DNA of 64,000 bases from Dasypus novemcinctus (Eukaryota > Chordata > Mammalia > Cingulata > Dasypodidae): positions 65,815,449-65,879,448 of the forward strand of contig NC_080688.1 in the NCBI RefSeq assembly GCF_030445035.2, in the 5' to 3' direction. A program made the position numbers and the translations under genes. Positions 30,755 through 43,072 of the stretch are shown here, in pieces. The notes beneath the pieces were generated by a model. That model ran no database searches. It was not told the origin of the DNA and saw only the letters and a list, made by a program, of their open reading frames with translations. Within the stretch, counting starts at the first letter, position 1; each line of letters begins with the position of its first letter.

Positions 30755-31989
30755 GAGGGACTGTGGAGTCTTGCCAGCAAGGACCCACCACCTTCCAAGC
30801 ATGTGGAGGAAAGTTACTGCTGATGACCCGCTTGATGGAAGGACCCCTCTTAGACTTGACCTTGGAGCCTGGGGAAGAACTTGCTCTCTGGGCCCAGGCC
30901 TTTGCCTCCTAGGACTTCTCACCAGAGGAGACTACTGATGGAGCTGCTGTGGCCACCCTAGAGTAGCTCTCACTCCAAACCTCCGTTGTCACCTTCTGAA
31001 GTCCAGCATGCCTGGGGCCTCTCGTGCACCCTGGGTTGGTTTCTAAGGTGCTAGGTGAACCCGCACTTTGCCCCACAAGGAACACTGGCTCTGCATGCTC
31101 CGGGTGGAAGGCTGTCAGCTGCTTGACCTGAGTTGAGCCTCAGTCAGAGGTCTTTTTTGCTGGGAGCAGACATGCCAGGGTGGCTGGCCTGTTTCCTTTT
31201 ACACAGAGAGGCAGAGTAGATCTAGAGTGGCACTGAGACTTGCTGATGGGCTTCTGATGGACTGGATTGGTCAATTCTGGTTACATCTTAGACTTTCCTT
31301 CTGGCCCCTCAACTCACTCTCTAAAGCACAGATCATTGGCTTACTTATTTCTCTATTCATTTTTTTTTTGATGGAACAAATGTTTATTAAGCACTTAAAA
31401 TTAATTAGTAGGTGGCAGTAGACACATTACTAAACCTCTCTGGACTTCGTCTCCTTGTTTGGAACCTGATGGGGTTGGGATTTCTAGAATCCCTTCCAGC
31501 TTAGATCGCCTGTGAATATCCAGGCATGAGGGACCCTGGGGAGGGTTATAAGAGGTAGGGACCCTGGGGCTTTAGTAGTTTCCACCTATTTCTTCATAGG
31601 TAACTGGTGCCACTTCCCTGTACGAGTAACAAATCTGATCGCTAGCAGAGCAGCAAGCAGAGTATCACATGTGCTTGGGAGCAGAAATGGTGACCAGTTG
31701 CCTGACCTGATTGTTTTTGAGCAAAGCTCTTCTGTTTAGGGAGATAGGAGGTATTACATAAATTACACAAATCTTGTTATACAGAAACTAGCACCTGTTG
31801 AACAGAGTTGAGTCTAAGATTTAATATAGTGCTCTTCCCTCCTTGAAATATTTTGCTTTAATACCAGGGCCTTTTCAGTATTGAACTTCGTAGAAAAGTC
31901 TCCAGTTCTAGATCTTGATTTGAATTAATATACATGATATCTGAGGAACCCTTCTATACTTTCCAAAAGATTTGCATGTCACCTAATTA

Positions 31990-32140
31990 GAGCTCACAAC
32001 AGGAGGTGAGCAAGGCAGCTATCATTATCCCTCTTTTCCAAAACCGAGGCTTAGTGAGGTTCAGCCATATGCCTAAAATTAAAGACAGAGTGGGTGGCAG
32101 AGCCAGCCTGAGGACCCAGATTTCTTGGAGACAAAGTCTG
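31990..32140 (-). repeat. MIR-like fragment in the LIPG 3' UTR
   Basis: Reverse MIR-type pattern ('aaaaccgaggcttagtgagg', then 'gacagagtgggtggcagagc'). Confidence 0.5.
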
Positions 32141-32781
32141 AGGTAAGCTCATCTCTGAATCTTCACAAAGACTTCTGCAGCCATTTCCCACCACCAGCCT
32201 CCAGATGTGACAAACAAGGATTTTTTTCAGGGTCCTCCATAAAATCCTAAACCCTTTATTTAACATATACCAGGAGAAAACTGGTGCCAACGAGTTGGGC
32301 TTTTTATGGATGAGATTTCTTTGGGAGGAGGTATGATGTCAGGTGGGGGGAAAGAGTGATTTTCTTTTACTTAGGTTTTTCACTTAGGTTTTTCATGGAC
32401 ACTATTTTAATCTGTATTGTGCCAAAGCTGTACCATTGTTGAATGCCAAACTTCTGAAGACATACCAGTTGAATTTTAATTCAAAGTATGTTCTCAACCC
32501 AATTGTGTGCTACTGTTGCTTCTGTGATTGCTTGATAGCCAAAGAGAAGCGTGTATCATTGGCTATGCATCTGCTTACTTCTGCCTTCTGTTTTTAGTAA
32601 TGGATGCCTTGGAAAGTGAATCCTCTGTGGGTCATGTATTTATGCATTTGGCTTGAGGCCTTATTTGTATAAAATGATGCTTTTTAAATGTTACGTAGAA
32701 CACTATTTATTTCTCAAATGTATATAATGTATATGAACAAATATATGGTTAGTTTTTACTTTAAGATGAACTGATTTTGAT

Positions 32782-32811
32782 ATTAAAAAATTTTAATAGT
32801 AAAATAATAAA
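32782..32811 (+). terminator. LIPG: Candidate LIPG polyadenylation signals
   Basis: ATTAAA (32782-32787) and AATAAA (32806-32811) fall about 2.05 kb after the stop, close to the 3' UTR size I recall for human LIPG. The region is very AT-rich, so chance hexamers are expected. Alternatives are AATAAA at 33546 and 33597. Confidence 0.45.
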
Positions 32812-33620
32812 AAAAATGATAAAATACTTAATGGTATGGAAACTCAATTCTTAAAATTCTTGGAATTATGGCTACCCAAGTCTAAGGTTTGGCAAATGAC
32901 ATGTTCTCTGTTTAATATTCATATTGGCAAGAAGTAGAAAACAACTATTTTCCCTAAAGAACAAGAAAAAAAAAATTATTTGAATTGCAGCAGATGGCCT
33001 GAAGGTGGATGTTAGGAAGAACAGGAAGGGTAGCTGGACTTTGGGGAAGATGAGTAAAGATGTAGGTTTGATTGCATGGGCTCAAGGATAACAGGATTTA
33101 AACCAGGTAGATGTTGAATTTTCTACTGCATTTAAGTATTAAGATTTGCTTCATAGAACCAAGAGGGGTCCAGGCTCTTAGTTTTTGCTCTGCCTTCCAG
33201 AAAGTGTTCCCCCATCCCCATAGTCCAAGGTGAACCCCAACAAGTTCCCCCAGCCAGTGGGAGTGTGGAAAGGGAAAAGGAGGGACCTGTCTCCCCTTAA
33301 AGGGCGTGACTGAGAAGTTGCCCGTATTCTACTGGCCAGAAATCAGTCCCAGGGTCATGGGAAGCTGGGAAGTACTGTCTTTATTCAGGGTACCCATGGG
33401 TCTAGCTAAAAATCCACTTACTCTTTATGAAAAGGGAAATTGGGTATTCCTGTTCATCAGGTAGACTGGGGCACTCTTTAAATTATTCAATTCTGTAGTC
33501 AGTTTTCAGCAATCTAAAATTGATCTATTACTATGAAGTTTGATGAATAAATTTGACTTTATTTCTATTCTTAAATAGTAAACATTTTAAAAGGAGAATA
33601 AAGCTTTTTGTAAGAGACTT

Positions 33621-33988
33621 CCTTTTTTTTTATTTTTTCATTTAATCCTCCCCCCCCTCCCCCCCCGGTTGTCTGTTCTCTGTGTCTATTTGCTGCGTCT
33701 TGTTTCTTTGTCCGCTTCTGTTGTCGTCAGTGGCACGAGAAGTGTGGGCGGCGCCATTCCTGGGCAGGCTGCACTTTCTTTCACACTGGGCGGCTCTCCT
33801 TACGGGCGCACTCCTTGCGCATGGGGCTCTCCTATGCGGGGGACACCCCTGCATGGCAGGGCACTCCTTGCGCGCATTAGCACTGCGCATGGGCCAGCTC
33901 CACACGGGTCAAGGAGGCCTGGGGTTTGAACCAGGGACCTCCCGTGTGGTAGACAGACGCCCTAACCACTGGGCCAAGTCCGTTTCCC
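33621..33988 (-). mobile_element. DAS SINE
   Basis: Reverse full-length copy. In reverse the head gives box A TGGCCCAGTGG and box B GGTTCAAACCC. Flanks GTAAGAGACTT (33610-33620) and GTTAGAGGCTT (33989-33999) are a decayed target duplication. It lies just past the farthest LIPG poly-A candidates. Confidence 0.85.
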
Positions 33989-34550
33989 GTTAGAGGCTTT
34001 TTTGAGGGTGGAAAGTGGCTGCTCCCCGTCCCCGCTAAGAACACTGAAATAGTAGGGGAGGGATTTGGATTAGACAGTAAGAAGTGTGTTCTTAGTCTAG
34101 TTCCAGAGACAGAGGAAAGGGTTGAAATTTCCTCTCTGGCAGACTAAAGGAATTTATGAAGTTGCCCAAAGGTAGAGGCATGTTCTATAAGACTTGAGAG
34201 TGTCTCTCTTCATCAGTTAGAGATGGTAGAACTTTAATGGGACCTCCTTTGACTCTTCAAACAAGCAGAAACACTGAACTCCTTGGAGGGATGGATATAA
34301 GTAGGTACTAGAACAGCCATTGGTATCAAACAAGGTGTTTCTTAGATACCTGTGTTCAGAGGGCCCCTAAGCCCTCTGCCATGTCAGCTCTATGAGGGTG
34401 GAGAATTTTTGCCCCTATAGTCCTAGAACCTAGAACAAATTCTGGAATACAGTAGATATTAAATAAATATTCTTAGAAAATGGATGAAATTAGGTACAAG
34501 AAACTAGCTGCTTGAACAGGCAGTAGGAGAACTGGGAAAAGAACGGTTAG

Positions 34551-34836
34551 GGGAAGCGGACTTGGCCCAGTGGTTAGGGCGTCCGTCTAACATAGGAGGT
34601 CCGCGGTTCAAATCCCAGGCCTCCTTGATCCATGTGGAGCTGGCCTACGCGCATTCCTGATGTGCACAGGGAGTGCTGTGCCACACAGAGGTATCCCCCG
34701 CATAGGGGAGCCCCACGCGCAAGGAGTACACACTGTAAGGAGAGCCGCCCAGTGCGAAAGAAAGTGTAGCCTGCCCAGGAATGGGGCCTCACCCAAGGAG
34801 AGCTGACACAATAAGATGATGCAACAACAACAACAA
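34551..34836 (+). mobile_element. DAS SINE
   Basis: Sense copy starting GGGAAGCGGACTTGG, with box A TGGCCCAGTGG and a box B with one change. It ends in (CAA)n. Target duplication AAAAGAACGGTTAG (34537-34550) has a one-mismatch partner at 34837-34850. It lacks the last third of the full-length body. Confidence 0.85.
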
Positions 34837-34981
34837 AAAAGAACAGTTAGTTATGAGTCAGAAATCCTGGTACATTATTCAACATTATGTAAGTTTTAAG
34901 CTAAATATAATCTTTCTGTGTATCTGCTAATTGAAGAAAGAGATAATACTTCATAGTTGTGAATATTAAATGTGTATGGTC

Positions 34982-35355
34982 GGGAAACGGACTTTGGCCC
35001 AGTGGTTAGGGCGTCCGTCTACCATATGGGAGGTCCGCGGTTCAAACCCCGGGCCTCCTTGACCCGTGTGGAGCTGGCCATGCGCAGTGCTGATGCGCGC
35101 AAGGAGTGCTTTGCCACGCAAGGGTGTCCCCCACGTGGGGGAGCCCCACGCCCAAGGAGTGCGCCCGTGAGGAAAGCTGCCCAGTGTGAAAAGAAAGAGC
35201 AGCCTGCCCAGGAATGGCGCCGCCCACACTTCCCGTGCCGCTGACGACAACAGAAGCGGACAAAGAAACAAGACGCAGCAAATAGACACCAAGAACAGAC
35301 AACCAGGGGAGGGGGGGAAATTAAATAAATAAATCTTTAAAAAAATAAATAAAAT
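34982..35355 (+). mobile_element. DAS SINE with perfect target duplication
   Basis: Sense full-length copy with both Pol III boxes and an AT-rich tail of TAAA repeats. AAATGTGTATGGTC at 34968-34981 and 35356-35369 is a perfect 14-bp duplication. It lies 130 bp after the previous copy in the same orientation. Two independent insertions are indicated by the different duplications. Confidence 0.9.
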
Positions 35356-35979
35356 AAATGTGTATGGTCAAAAATATATGTGTCATGTGTTGCAAATATT
35401 TGAACTGGGAAAAGGACAGTGTGAAACAAAGAAAAATAAACTTCTTTCTGCATATATGGAAATATTATACATGATAAAGGGGCTTTATTAATTATTGGGG
35501 AAGGAATGGATGCTTACTTAAGTAAGCTCATTAAGTAAGGACAAATAATTAGATTCCTATCTCACACCACATACAAATATGAATTCTATTTGAATAAAAA
35601 TATAAAGGTGAGAGAAAGCCATAAAACTACGAAATATGAAATATAAAATTTAAGTAGTTAAAACTTAAAAAAATAAAAAATGTCACAATGGGACAATAAG
35701 GAATAGTAAATTTGAATAGATCAACAAATATTAAAGATATTGAAATGCTAGTGAAATATTTCTCTTTACTCCATTCATTAAAAATCTCCCTAGTCATTAA
35801 GATTTTACTGGAAAGTTCTACTAACATTTCAAGAAACATATAATCCCTAACTTACACAAGTATTTCTAGATAACAGAATAAAAGGGACGAAAATTACAGT
35901 CAAATTTATTTGTGAACATAGGTGTAAAAATTCAAAATGCTAGCTACTGATTCCAAGAGATATTAAAGAGTAATGTATT

Positions 35980-37140
35980 ATGATCTTGGTTTATCCCAGA
36001 AATGCCAGAATGGCTTAATATCAGAAAATTTATCAGTGTCATTCACTCTATTAATCTACTAATCTACCACATAATTATCTCAATAGATACAGGGATAATA
36101 GTTCATAAGTTTTTTTAGAACTCCCTGAACTTAATAAAGTCACTTTATCAGAAATGTACAGAAAATATCATACTTACTCAATAAATGTCAATTACCTTTT
36201 AGATTGGTAAGAAGACAAGGATGTGAACTATCATTCCTTGGTTTAACTGAATGCCCTAGCCAATGCAATAAGAAAACATAAAATGATTAAGTGGGATAAC
36301 TGAAAAGAAAACTCTTATGTACAGATTTTATAATCATCTACACAGAAAGCACAATAGAATAAATGGACTAATGAGAAACAAAAAATGAGAGAGTTTGGCA
36401 AGATACAAAACCAAATAAAAATCAATAGCGTTCCTCCGTACCATCTATTACTACCTAGAGAACTTAAAATAAATTCACACTCACAAGAGCAACTGAAAAT
36501 CTAAGGAATCCTAAAATTAATCTTACACATATTGCACAAAAATCTTTATGGAGAAAGTTAAGAAACTATTAAAGGTCATAAAAATAGGCCTGAATAAAGG
36601 AAACTCCCATAGATAAGAGCTTAGCAAGGTAAAGATAATAATGTCCTCAAATTATTCCATAAATTCAATGCAACCCCAATCAAATTTCTAGCAGGATTTT
36701 TTTGAGGAACTAGAAAACTTATTCGAAAATACTTTAGGGAAAAATAAAGGTCCACAAACATATAATTCAACTTTGAAAAATAAGAGCAAAATAGACACAT
36801 TTTCCAAATAGCCTGGAATTGGCACAGAATCAGATAGGTTAATGGAATGTAATAGAGAGATCAAAAGCAAATCTATGTATTTATGAGAACTTGCTTTACA
36901 ATAAAGGTGGCAGCACAAAATGATGTGGAAAGGTAGCTTACCATATGGAGAAAATTAATGCTAGAGGCCCATTTTAAACCACATATAACGGTAGATTGCA
37001 GATGGATTAGAAACCTAGATATAAGAGGGAAAATTATAAACATAATAAAATAAAATATAGAAGAATATCTTTGAGATCCTAGAGCACGAAAGATTTATTA
37101 AATAAGACTACCCTAAAGTATTAACCATCATATTGAAACT
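35980..37140 (+). mobile_element. Degraded L1 (ORF2 RT to 3' region)
   Basis: Sense L1 ORF2 remnants: an RT segment near 35985-36330 ('cagaatggcttaatatcaga' and onward) and the ORF2 C-terminal part (36420-37050). Many stops and indels. A related 3' part lies at 38085-38590. Confidence 0.7.
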
Positions 37141-37151
37141 TATCGGGTTTG

Positions 37152-37220
37152 AATATATCTATATCTATATCTATCTATATCATCTATATCTATATCTATA
37201 TCTATGTCTATATCTATATT
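37152..37220. repeat. (TCTATA)n microsatellite
   Basis: An imperfect TCTATA/TCTA repeat of about 70 bp between the L1 remnant and a SINE head fragment. Confidence 0.85.
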
Positions 37221-37221
37221 T

Positions 37222-37302
37222 TGAGAAAGCACCTGGGACTGAACCCAAGACCCCATATATGGGAAGCAGGTGCTTGACCACTTGAGCTATATCTGCTCCC
37301 CT
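37222..37302 (-). mobile_element. DAS-type SINE head fragment
   Basis: Reverse head only ('gcacctgggactgaacccaa' to 'gagctatatctgctcccc'), truncated at the microsatellite. Repeat expansion of a SINE tail could explain the junction. Confidence 0.6.
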
Positions 37303-37359
37303 GATTATATCAATATTAAAGATTTCTGTTCAAAAGCAAGTATTTTAATAAATAATAAT

Positions 37360-37600
37360 AGCCAATATTTGTTGGAGACTTACTATGTGCCTGGTACTGT
37401 TTTAAGAGATTTACATGTATTAACTCATTTAATTTTTGCAATAACCTTCAAGGTTACCTATTATTATCATTTCCATTTTACAGAGGAGGAAATGGAGGCA
37501 CTGAGATATTAAATAACTTGCTCACAGTTCCACAGCTGGTAAGAGGCAGAGCCAACATTTGGAGTCTGGCTCTAAATCCTCTGTTCTTATTCCTATACTA
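37360..37600 (-). repeat. MIR SINE
   Basis: Long, well-preserved reverse MIR: 'cttactatgtgcctggtact', 'gtattaactcatttaatttt', 'gaggaggaaatggaggcact' and 'cacagctggtaagaggcaga' in the expected order. Confidence 0.85.
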
Positions 37601-37651
37601 ATGAACCAGACAAAATTAATAGACAGCAGACTGGAACATCTTATGTTTTTT

Positions 37652-38039
37652 ATTTTATTTTTTTATTTTTTATTTTTTTAAAGATTTATTTATTTATTTA
37701 ATTCCCCCCCTCCCCCGGTTGTCTGTTCTCTGTGTCTATTTGCTGCGTCTTATTTCTTTGTCCGCTTCTGTTGTCGTCAGCGGCATGGGAAGTGTGGGTG
37801 GCGTCATTCCTGGGCAGGCTGCACTTTCTTTCGCGCTGGGCGCCTCTCTTTACGGGGTGCACTCCTTGCGTGTGGGGCTCCCCCACGCGGGGGACACCCC
37901 TGCGTGGCAGGGCACTCCTTGCGCGCATCAGCACTGCGCAGGGGCCAGCTCCACAAGGGTCAAGGAGGCCCGGGGTTTGAACCGCGGACCTCCCATGTGG
38001 TAGACGGACGCCCTAACCACTGGGCCAAGTCCGTTTCCC
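37652..38039 (-). mobile_element. DAS SINE
   Basis: Reverse full-length copy, very similar to those at 33.6 and 35.0 kb, with both Pol III boxes intact. Flanks TCTTATGTTTTTT (37639-37651) and TCTTATGCTTTTT (38040-38052) are a near-perfect duplication. Confidence 0.87.
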
Positions 38040-38084
38040 TCTTATGCTTTTTAATGTAATGTTTTGTGTGATCTATTTATCTTA

Positions 38085-38590
38085 AAAAAACAAAACAAAA
38101 CAAAAATTTTGCTAAAAAATAGCAAACTGGAGAAAATACTTGTGACATATAAAACTGATGAGATTAATATCTAGTGTATAAAACTAACTTGTGTAAATCA
38201 ACAAGAAATAGACAGGATTCTAATAGAAAACAGAGAGAAGGATATGAAGAGAATGGTAAAGAAGTATATAGAAAAAATGCTCGTACTTGGAAATCAAGTA
38301 AATTGATACTACTTCATACCATTAAAATGGCAAAAATAAAACAATGGGTAGTATCAAGTGAAGTGTTCATAAAGATGCTCAAAAATGGGAACTTTGTGCA
38401 CTGTTAGTACCTTCATTCTGGAGAATAATCCAGCCATACTTAAATGATTTTAAACATATATATATCTTATTATGACCAGGTTCCTCCATTCCTGTATATG
38501 TATCTCCCAGCCTTACACTGGTCCCTAATGTTTATAAGGATGTTTATAACATCATTGTTTGTTAGAATGGAGAGTTGGAGGCAACCTAGG
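38085..38590 (+). mobile_element. L1 ORF2 3' end
   Basis: Sense L1 C-terminal ORF2 sequence ('gcaaactggagaaaatactt', 'attaatatctagtgtataaa', then 'cattaaaatggcaaaaataa'). Probably continues the element at 35980-37140, now separated by later insertions. Confidence 0.65.
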
Positions 38591-38594
38591 AATA

Positions 38595-39020
38595 TTAGTT
38601 TTCTTTATGGTGTAACAAATGATTACAAATTTAGCAGCTTACGACAGCACCAGTTTATTATTGTACCGTTTCTATGGGGCAGGGGTCCAGGAACAGGTTA
38701 GCTGGATCCTCTGTTGAGGTTTCGCAAGTCAGGGTGCCAGCTGGGGCTGTGGGCTCATCTGATGCTAAGGGCCCTTTTCCAAGCACATTTAGATTGTTGG
38801 CAAATTCAGTTCCTTGCAGCTATAGAACTCATGAAGTTGTCATCTTCTTTGAGCCCAGTAAGAGGAGCACTTCTTTGATGTTTCACCTACTTTAAAGGTG
38901 ATATCTCATTTTAGCCACATGTTCTATCTTCACTCAAGGGGAGAAGAGTATACCGGGCATGGCCACGAAAGGGTGAGAGTCTTGGACACCATCTTAGAAT
39001 TCTACCTACCACGTGCCCTT
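38595..39020. repeat. Ancient interspersed repeat, unassigned
   Basis: Resembles a widespread mammalian repeat ('gtgtaacaaatgattacaaa', 'agcttacgacagcaccagtt', then 'gggctgtgggctcatctgat'). I could not name the family with confidence. Confidence 0.45.
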
Positions 39021-39270
39021 CACTAGGGGAACAGGTATTTAAAGTGTGGTGGATTAAGTCTAGCGAATACAATACACCAAGAATAGAAGCCCTGGAGGAG
39101 GTGCCACTTGGATCAATGAAAAAATAAGCAAAAAAAAAGATTTCATAGTATAGAAAATTTTATGCAAATTAAAATATATACTCAAAATGACACTATATAT
39201 TTTATAAGAATCTGAATCAAACCCCTCAGAGTGGGTGACCAGGGTGGAGGGGTAGAAAATGAAAGTTGGG

Positions 39271-39680
39271 GGAAGCGGACTTGGCCCAATGGATAGGGCG
39301 TCCGCCTGCCACACCAGAGGTTTGCGGTTCAAATCCTGGGCCTCCTTGACCTGTGTGGAGCTGGTCCATGCACAGTGCTGATGCATGCAAGGAGTGCCCT
39401 GCCACGCAGGGGTATCCCCCGTGTAGGGGAGCCCCACGTGCAAGGAGTGCACCCCATAAGGAGAGCCATCCAGCATAAAAGAAAGTGCAGCCTGCCGAAG
39501 AATGGCACCACACACACAGAGAGCTGACACAACAGGATGATGCAACAAAAAGAAACACAGATTCCCGGTGCCACTGATAAAGATAGAAGCGGTCACAGAA
39601 GAACACACAGTGAATGGACACAGAGAGCAGACAACTGGGGGGGAGAGAAAAAAAAATCTTAAAAAAAAAATTAAAAAAAA
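39271..39680 (+). mobile_element. DAS SINE with perfect 17-bp duplication
   Basis: Sense full-length copy. AGAAAATGAAAGTTGGG at 39254-39270 and 39681-39697 is a perfect 17-bp target duplication, so both ends are fixed. The body carries many CpG-to-TpG/CpA changes. Confidence 0.9.
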
Positions 39681-40139
39681 AGAAAATGAAAGTTGGGATT
39701 AAGTGGAGGATGGGAAAAATAAAGCAAGAGAAACATTCATAATGATAGAGTGCCAAGAAATGAGGGGAATGGGTAATCCAACTCTCTGAAACTGAGGTCC
39801 AAAAACAAAATTAAGAAACAATATAAAGTAAAATAATTAAAATAGAAAATAAAATCCTTACATAGATGTGACTAATAGGGGAAATTTTAGGTGGCATATG
39901 TGTTACTAGAATAAAAGTTAAAAGAAAAAAATCCTTACAGAGCATTTTTCTTTCTTGTGCCTTGACAATGATGTAGAATGGTTTTAAGCACAGCAGAACA
40001 ATTCTTAATATAACACGTGAGAACCCTTTTTTTTTTTCAGTATTCACATTTTTATTGAGAGGTGTAGAGCATATGTGGTCACTGCTAATGTTTTCATTTA
40101 CAAATGGACTTGCTGGGAAGTACAAAGACCTCTACTCAA

Positions 40140-40488
40140 CTTTTTATTAAGATTGCCTCGCTGTGTATGTTCTTCTGTGTTCGCTTGCATTCCTGTCAGT
40201 GGCACCGGGAATCTGTGTTTCTTTTTGTTATATCACCTTGCTGCCTCAGCTCTCCATGTATGCGGCGCCACTTCTGGGCAGGCTGCATTTTTTTCGCGTG
40301 AGGTGGCTTTCCCTACGGGGTGCACACCCCTACGTGGGGGACACCCCTGCGTGGCACAGCACACCTTACGTGCATCAGCACTGCATGTGGGCCAGCTCAC
40401 CACATGGGTCAGGAGGCTCTGAATTTGAACCCTGGACCTCCTACATGGTAGGCAGACGCTCTATCAGTTGAGCCAGATCTGCTTCTCT
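40140..40488 (-). mobile_element. DAS SINE, tail-truncated
   Basis: Reverse copy lacking the usual tail. The head at the right has a changed anticodon-arm region ('gacgctctatcagttgagcc'), grouping it with the copy at 54983-55353. Confidence 0.8.
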
Positions 40489-41400
40489 TAAGAACTCTTG
40501 ACACGCTGTTGCATTGTTTCTTTCCTCAGTGCACCAGTTTTTCCCAAGGGCTGTTGGATTTGCAGTGCAGATTATGCAGAGACCAAGCACAGGTCCAATG
40601 GTTGCTAGAGGGGTTCCCAGGGAGGAGGTCCTCTCCAAAAGTAGATGAAAGTGGCAAGACATGTGCTGAATCTGTCCAACTCTACTTTATCTAACAGAAT
40701 TGACCCCTTCACTAAAATAACAATAGGATTTAGACAAATGCCACAAGGATTATAGGCAATATCCAAATTATAAACAAAAGTCATTTTAAAATTGGATATT
40801 GAGAAACATTAAGGTTTCCCTCCATTGCACAATCCTATAAACCAGTTATCTTCCTGGTATTTGCTAGACCAGAGAAGTCTATTTCACGCTTCATGAAGCT
40901 AAAATATGATAGTAATGGAACTTGCTGGGTTCTGAATCCAGGGAACAGAAGGGGAGAAGGAGAAGGAAAGGAGGAAGAGTTTCAATGCCAACTCTAGCTA
41001 AAATATTTAACTAGGTGAAGTTTTTGTCAGTCTCTGACATTCTTTCTTGTGTCTCTTGCTTTCTTCACTCTTCGTTTCCCACTGCAATAGAGGCTAATGA
41101 TGATTTTTAAAATTGCCCCAGAAATTTCTATCTAGTGGGTGTCTGACAGCCCTTCACTTCACCATTCCTCTGCTCCTGACCATCAGGTCCACATTCCTTT
41201 TCTGTCCACTCTGTTCCCTCTGGTGCCTCCTTCCTGGCCCCACATATTCTCATGCTGCACCAGCCACTTCCCTCCATACCCCTCAAATCCTCTGTTTTTC
41301 AATTTACCTGACTTTCTACTCCCCCCATCCAAGCTCTCTTCAAGTCAGTGCAGCTGATTTCCACAAGGGATCTGTTGGAAGTTTTTTTGTGTGTGTTGTT
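40489..41400. other. No recognised feature
   Basis: About 900 bp without a gene or repeat I can identify. Short frames are unsupported. Confidence 0.5.
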
Positions 41401-41409
41401 TTGCTTTTG

Positions 41410-41740
41410 TTTTGAAGTACCAGGACCTGGGATTGAATCTGGGACCCCATATGTGAGAGGACAATGCTCAGCCACTGAGCCACATTGGCTCCCCTAAGTT
41501 GGCTCCCTCGTTGTTTTTGCTCATTGTTTTGCTCATTGTTTGCTTGTTGTCTGCTTGTTGTTTGCTTGTTTTTTGTTTTTGCTTATTGTCTGATTTTTTA
41601 TTTTTGTTCATTGTATGCTCCTTGTTTTTGCTCATTATCTGCTTGTTGTTTGTTTCTCTTTAGGAGGCACTGGACAATGAACCCAGGACCTCCTGTGTGG
41701 GAGGTGGGTGCTCAACTGTGTGAGACACATCCACTCCCGT
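41410..41740 (-). mobile_element. DAS-type SINE, two head-like modules
   Basis: Reverse degenerate heads at about 41415-41495 and 41660-41740, separated by an irregular (TTGCTTGTTGTTTGC)-like tract. Same architecture as 7608-7815 and 22934-23312. Confidence 0.65.
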
Positions 41741-43072
41741 TGGAAGGTTTTAAGTGAACTCAGTCATGCCCATGGAGACTCTTAACTGGCTCAGAATTAC
41801 GTACGTTGTTAAAAGAAGATGCTTCCTTTCTTAAAATGGATCTTTTTTTGGCAATTGCTGTAACAACACTTAATATTTTAACCCCAATAAAAAATGGAAT
41901 TTCTTAGGAAATTTTAATCCAAATTAATCTCTGATTTGCATTGATACAGCATAGTAAATCAAAAAGAAAGTTTCCTACTGAGGTAGAAAAGCATTAGAGC
42001 AGGGAAGTCAGCTTATAAATAGTTGCTCCTGTTTGGGACTCCTACCTCTAAACAAATCCCCTAAAACATTATTGGTTTTCACAGTTGATTTCATTCCTTC
42101 ACTCCCGAACCTACAGATCCTCTAAGTAAGGACCAGCATTTTTTTTCCTCCCCACTTCCCCCCAATGGTTTCCAAGACAACAGCAGTTGCTAGGGAGAGG
42201 TGGAGAGAGGTCTCAAAGCAGTCTTTTGTAACTGTGGGTTATCTGTAGATTAGGGAAGGTCTTTCCTAAAAAAGAGTAACAAGTAAATAAAAGGAATAAG
42301 GGTAAAACAAACCAGGGTTCAAGTCACTTGTTTTCTGAAACCTCCATGCTTATCAGCGTCATTTCACCTTGACTTTCCTTATACTAGTACATGTACATGT
42401 TGTAGAGGGAAAGGACTGCTGAAAGAATCTGGAAGTGAAGACAGGTCGCGGCCATCAAGGGCTCAGGCCTAGAGATCAGCGGGGACAGCAGGAAGAGACA
42501 CCTGGCCCAGTGCTCATCATCTCAGCCAAAAGGAACCCACACTCTACCTTGTTTTATAATTTCATGGGAGGAAGGTGGTCTTAGGCTCACAAGAATTGGT
42601 CATAGCCAGACGCAATGGTCGGATGCCACATGTGAACCTTGAAAGTGCCGAGACCAGGAGCAGAGGCTGGGATTACCTCCCTGGAATAGAAAGGCTAAGG
42701 TTACATTTTAAATTAAAGGCATTTTTACTTATGCCCTGGTTATTACTCCAAGACGTCTTCAGTGGGGCTGTAATGAAGTCAAGCCTCAACTATTTCTTGT
42801 GAGTGAAAACATTCTATCACAATCTCAACAACTAGTTTCTTTCTTCTGTCAGAGATCGCAGTCCTACTATCTGTCCTGTCACCTTTTCCAGACAAATATG
42901 CCTTTCTTCCTTTTGACCGGGCCACCCCAAAGTCTCCACACAGAATCCTATTTGACTGGTCAAAAACAGACCCTCAGAAATGTGGCTTCATGAGCCCTGT
43001 AGCCCAGTTTCCCCGGCAACATCACTGCTGCTGTCTCTCCTCTGAGGCCGCTTCTTCATCCGTTCTTCTTTT
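41741..43072. other. No recognised feature
   Basis: About 1.3 kb in which I see no gene and no repeat I can name. The frames at 42575-42993 lack family resemblance. Confidence 0.5.

Larger units (their letters stand above)
30755..32830 (+). other. LIPG: LIPG 3' UTR (predicted)
   Basis: About 2.1 kb with no coding resemblance, an L2-like patch near 31370-31450 and a MIR-like patch (31990-32140). It ends at clustered signals ATTAAA (32782) and AATAAA (32806). A perfect Pumilio-type element TGTATATA lies at 32719-32726, close to an ATTTA motif. Further AATAAA signals at 33546 and 33597 could extend the UTR to about 33.6 kb. The real end is uncertain. Confidence 0.55.

Noticed and set aside
33669..33929. 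A family of similar 80-100 residue proteins at 20.0, 33.7, 35.1, 37.8, 39.4, 53.8, 55.9 and 59.4 kb
   Set aside because: They are the same DAS SINE translated repeatedly. Similarity reflects the repeat, not a gene family.
34551..34630. tRNA-like sequences with box A and box B (also at 34982, 39271, 53737 and in reverse copies)
   Set aside because: They are SINE heads followed by a SINE body and tail and flanked by target duplications, and they do not fold as complete tRNA genes.
37152..37302. Possible CRISPR-like or satellite array
   Set aside because: It is a simple TCTATA microsatellite without unique spacers, in a mammalian genome.
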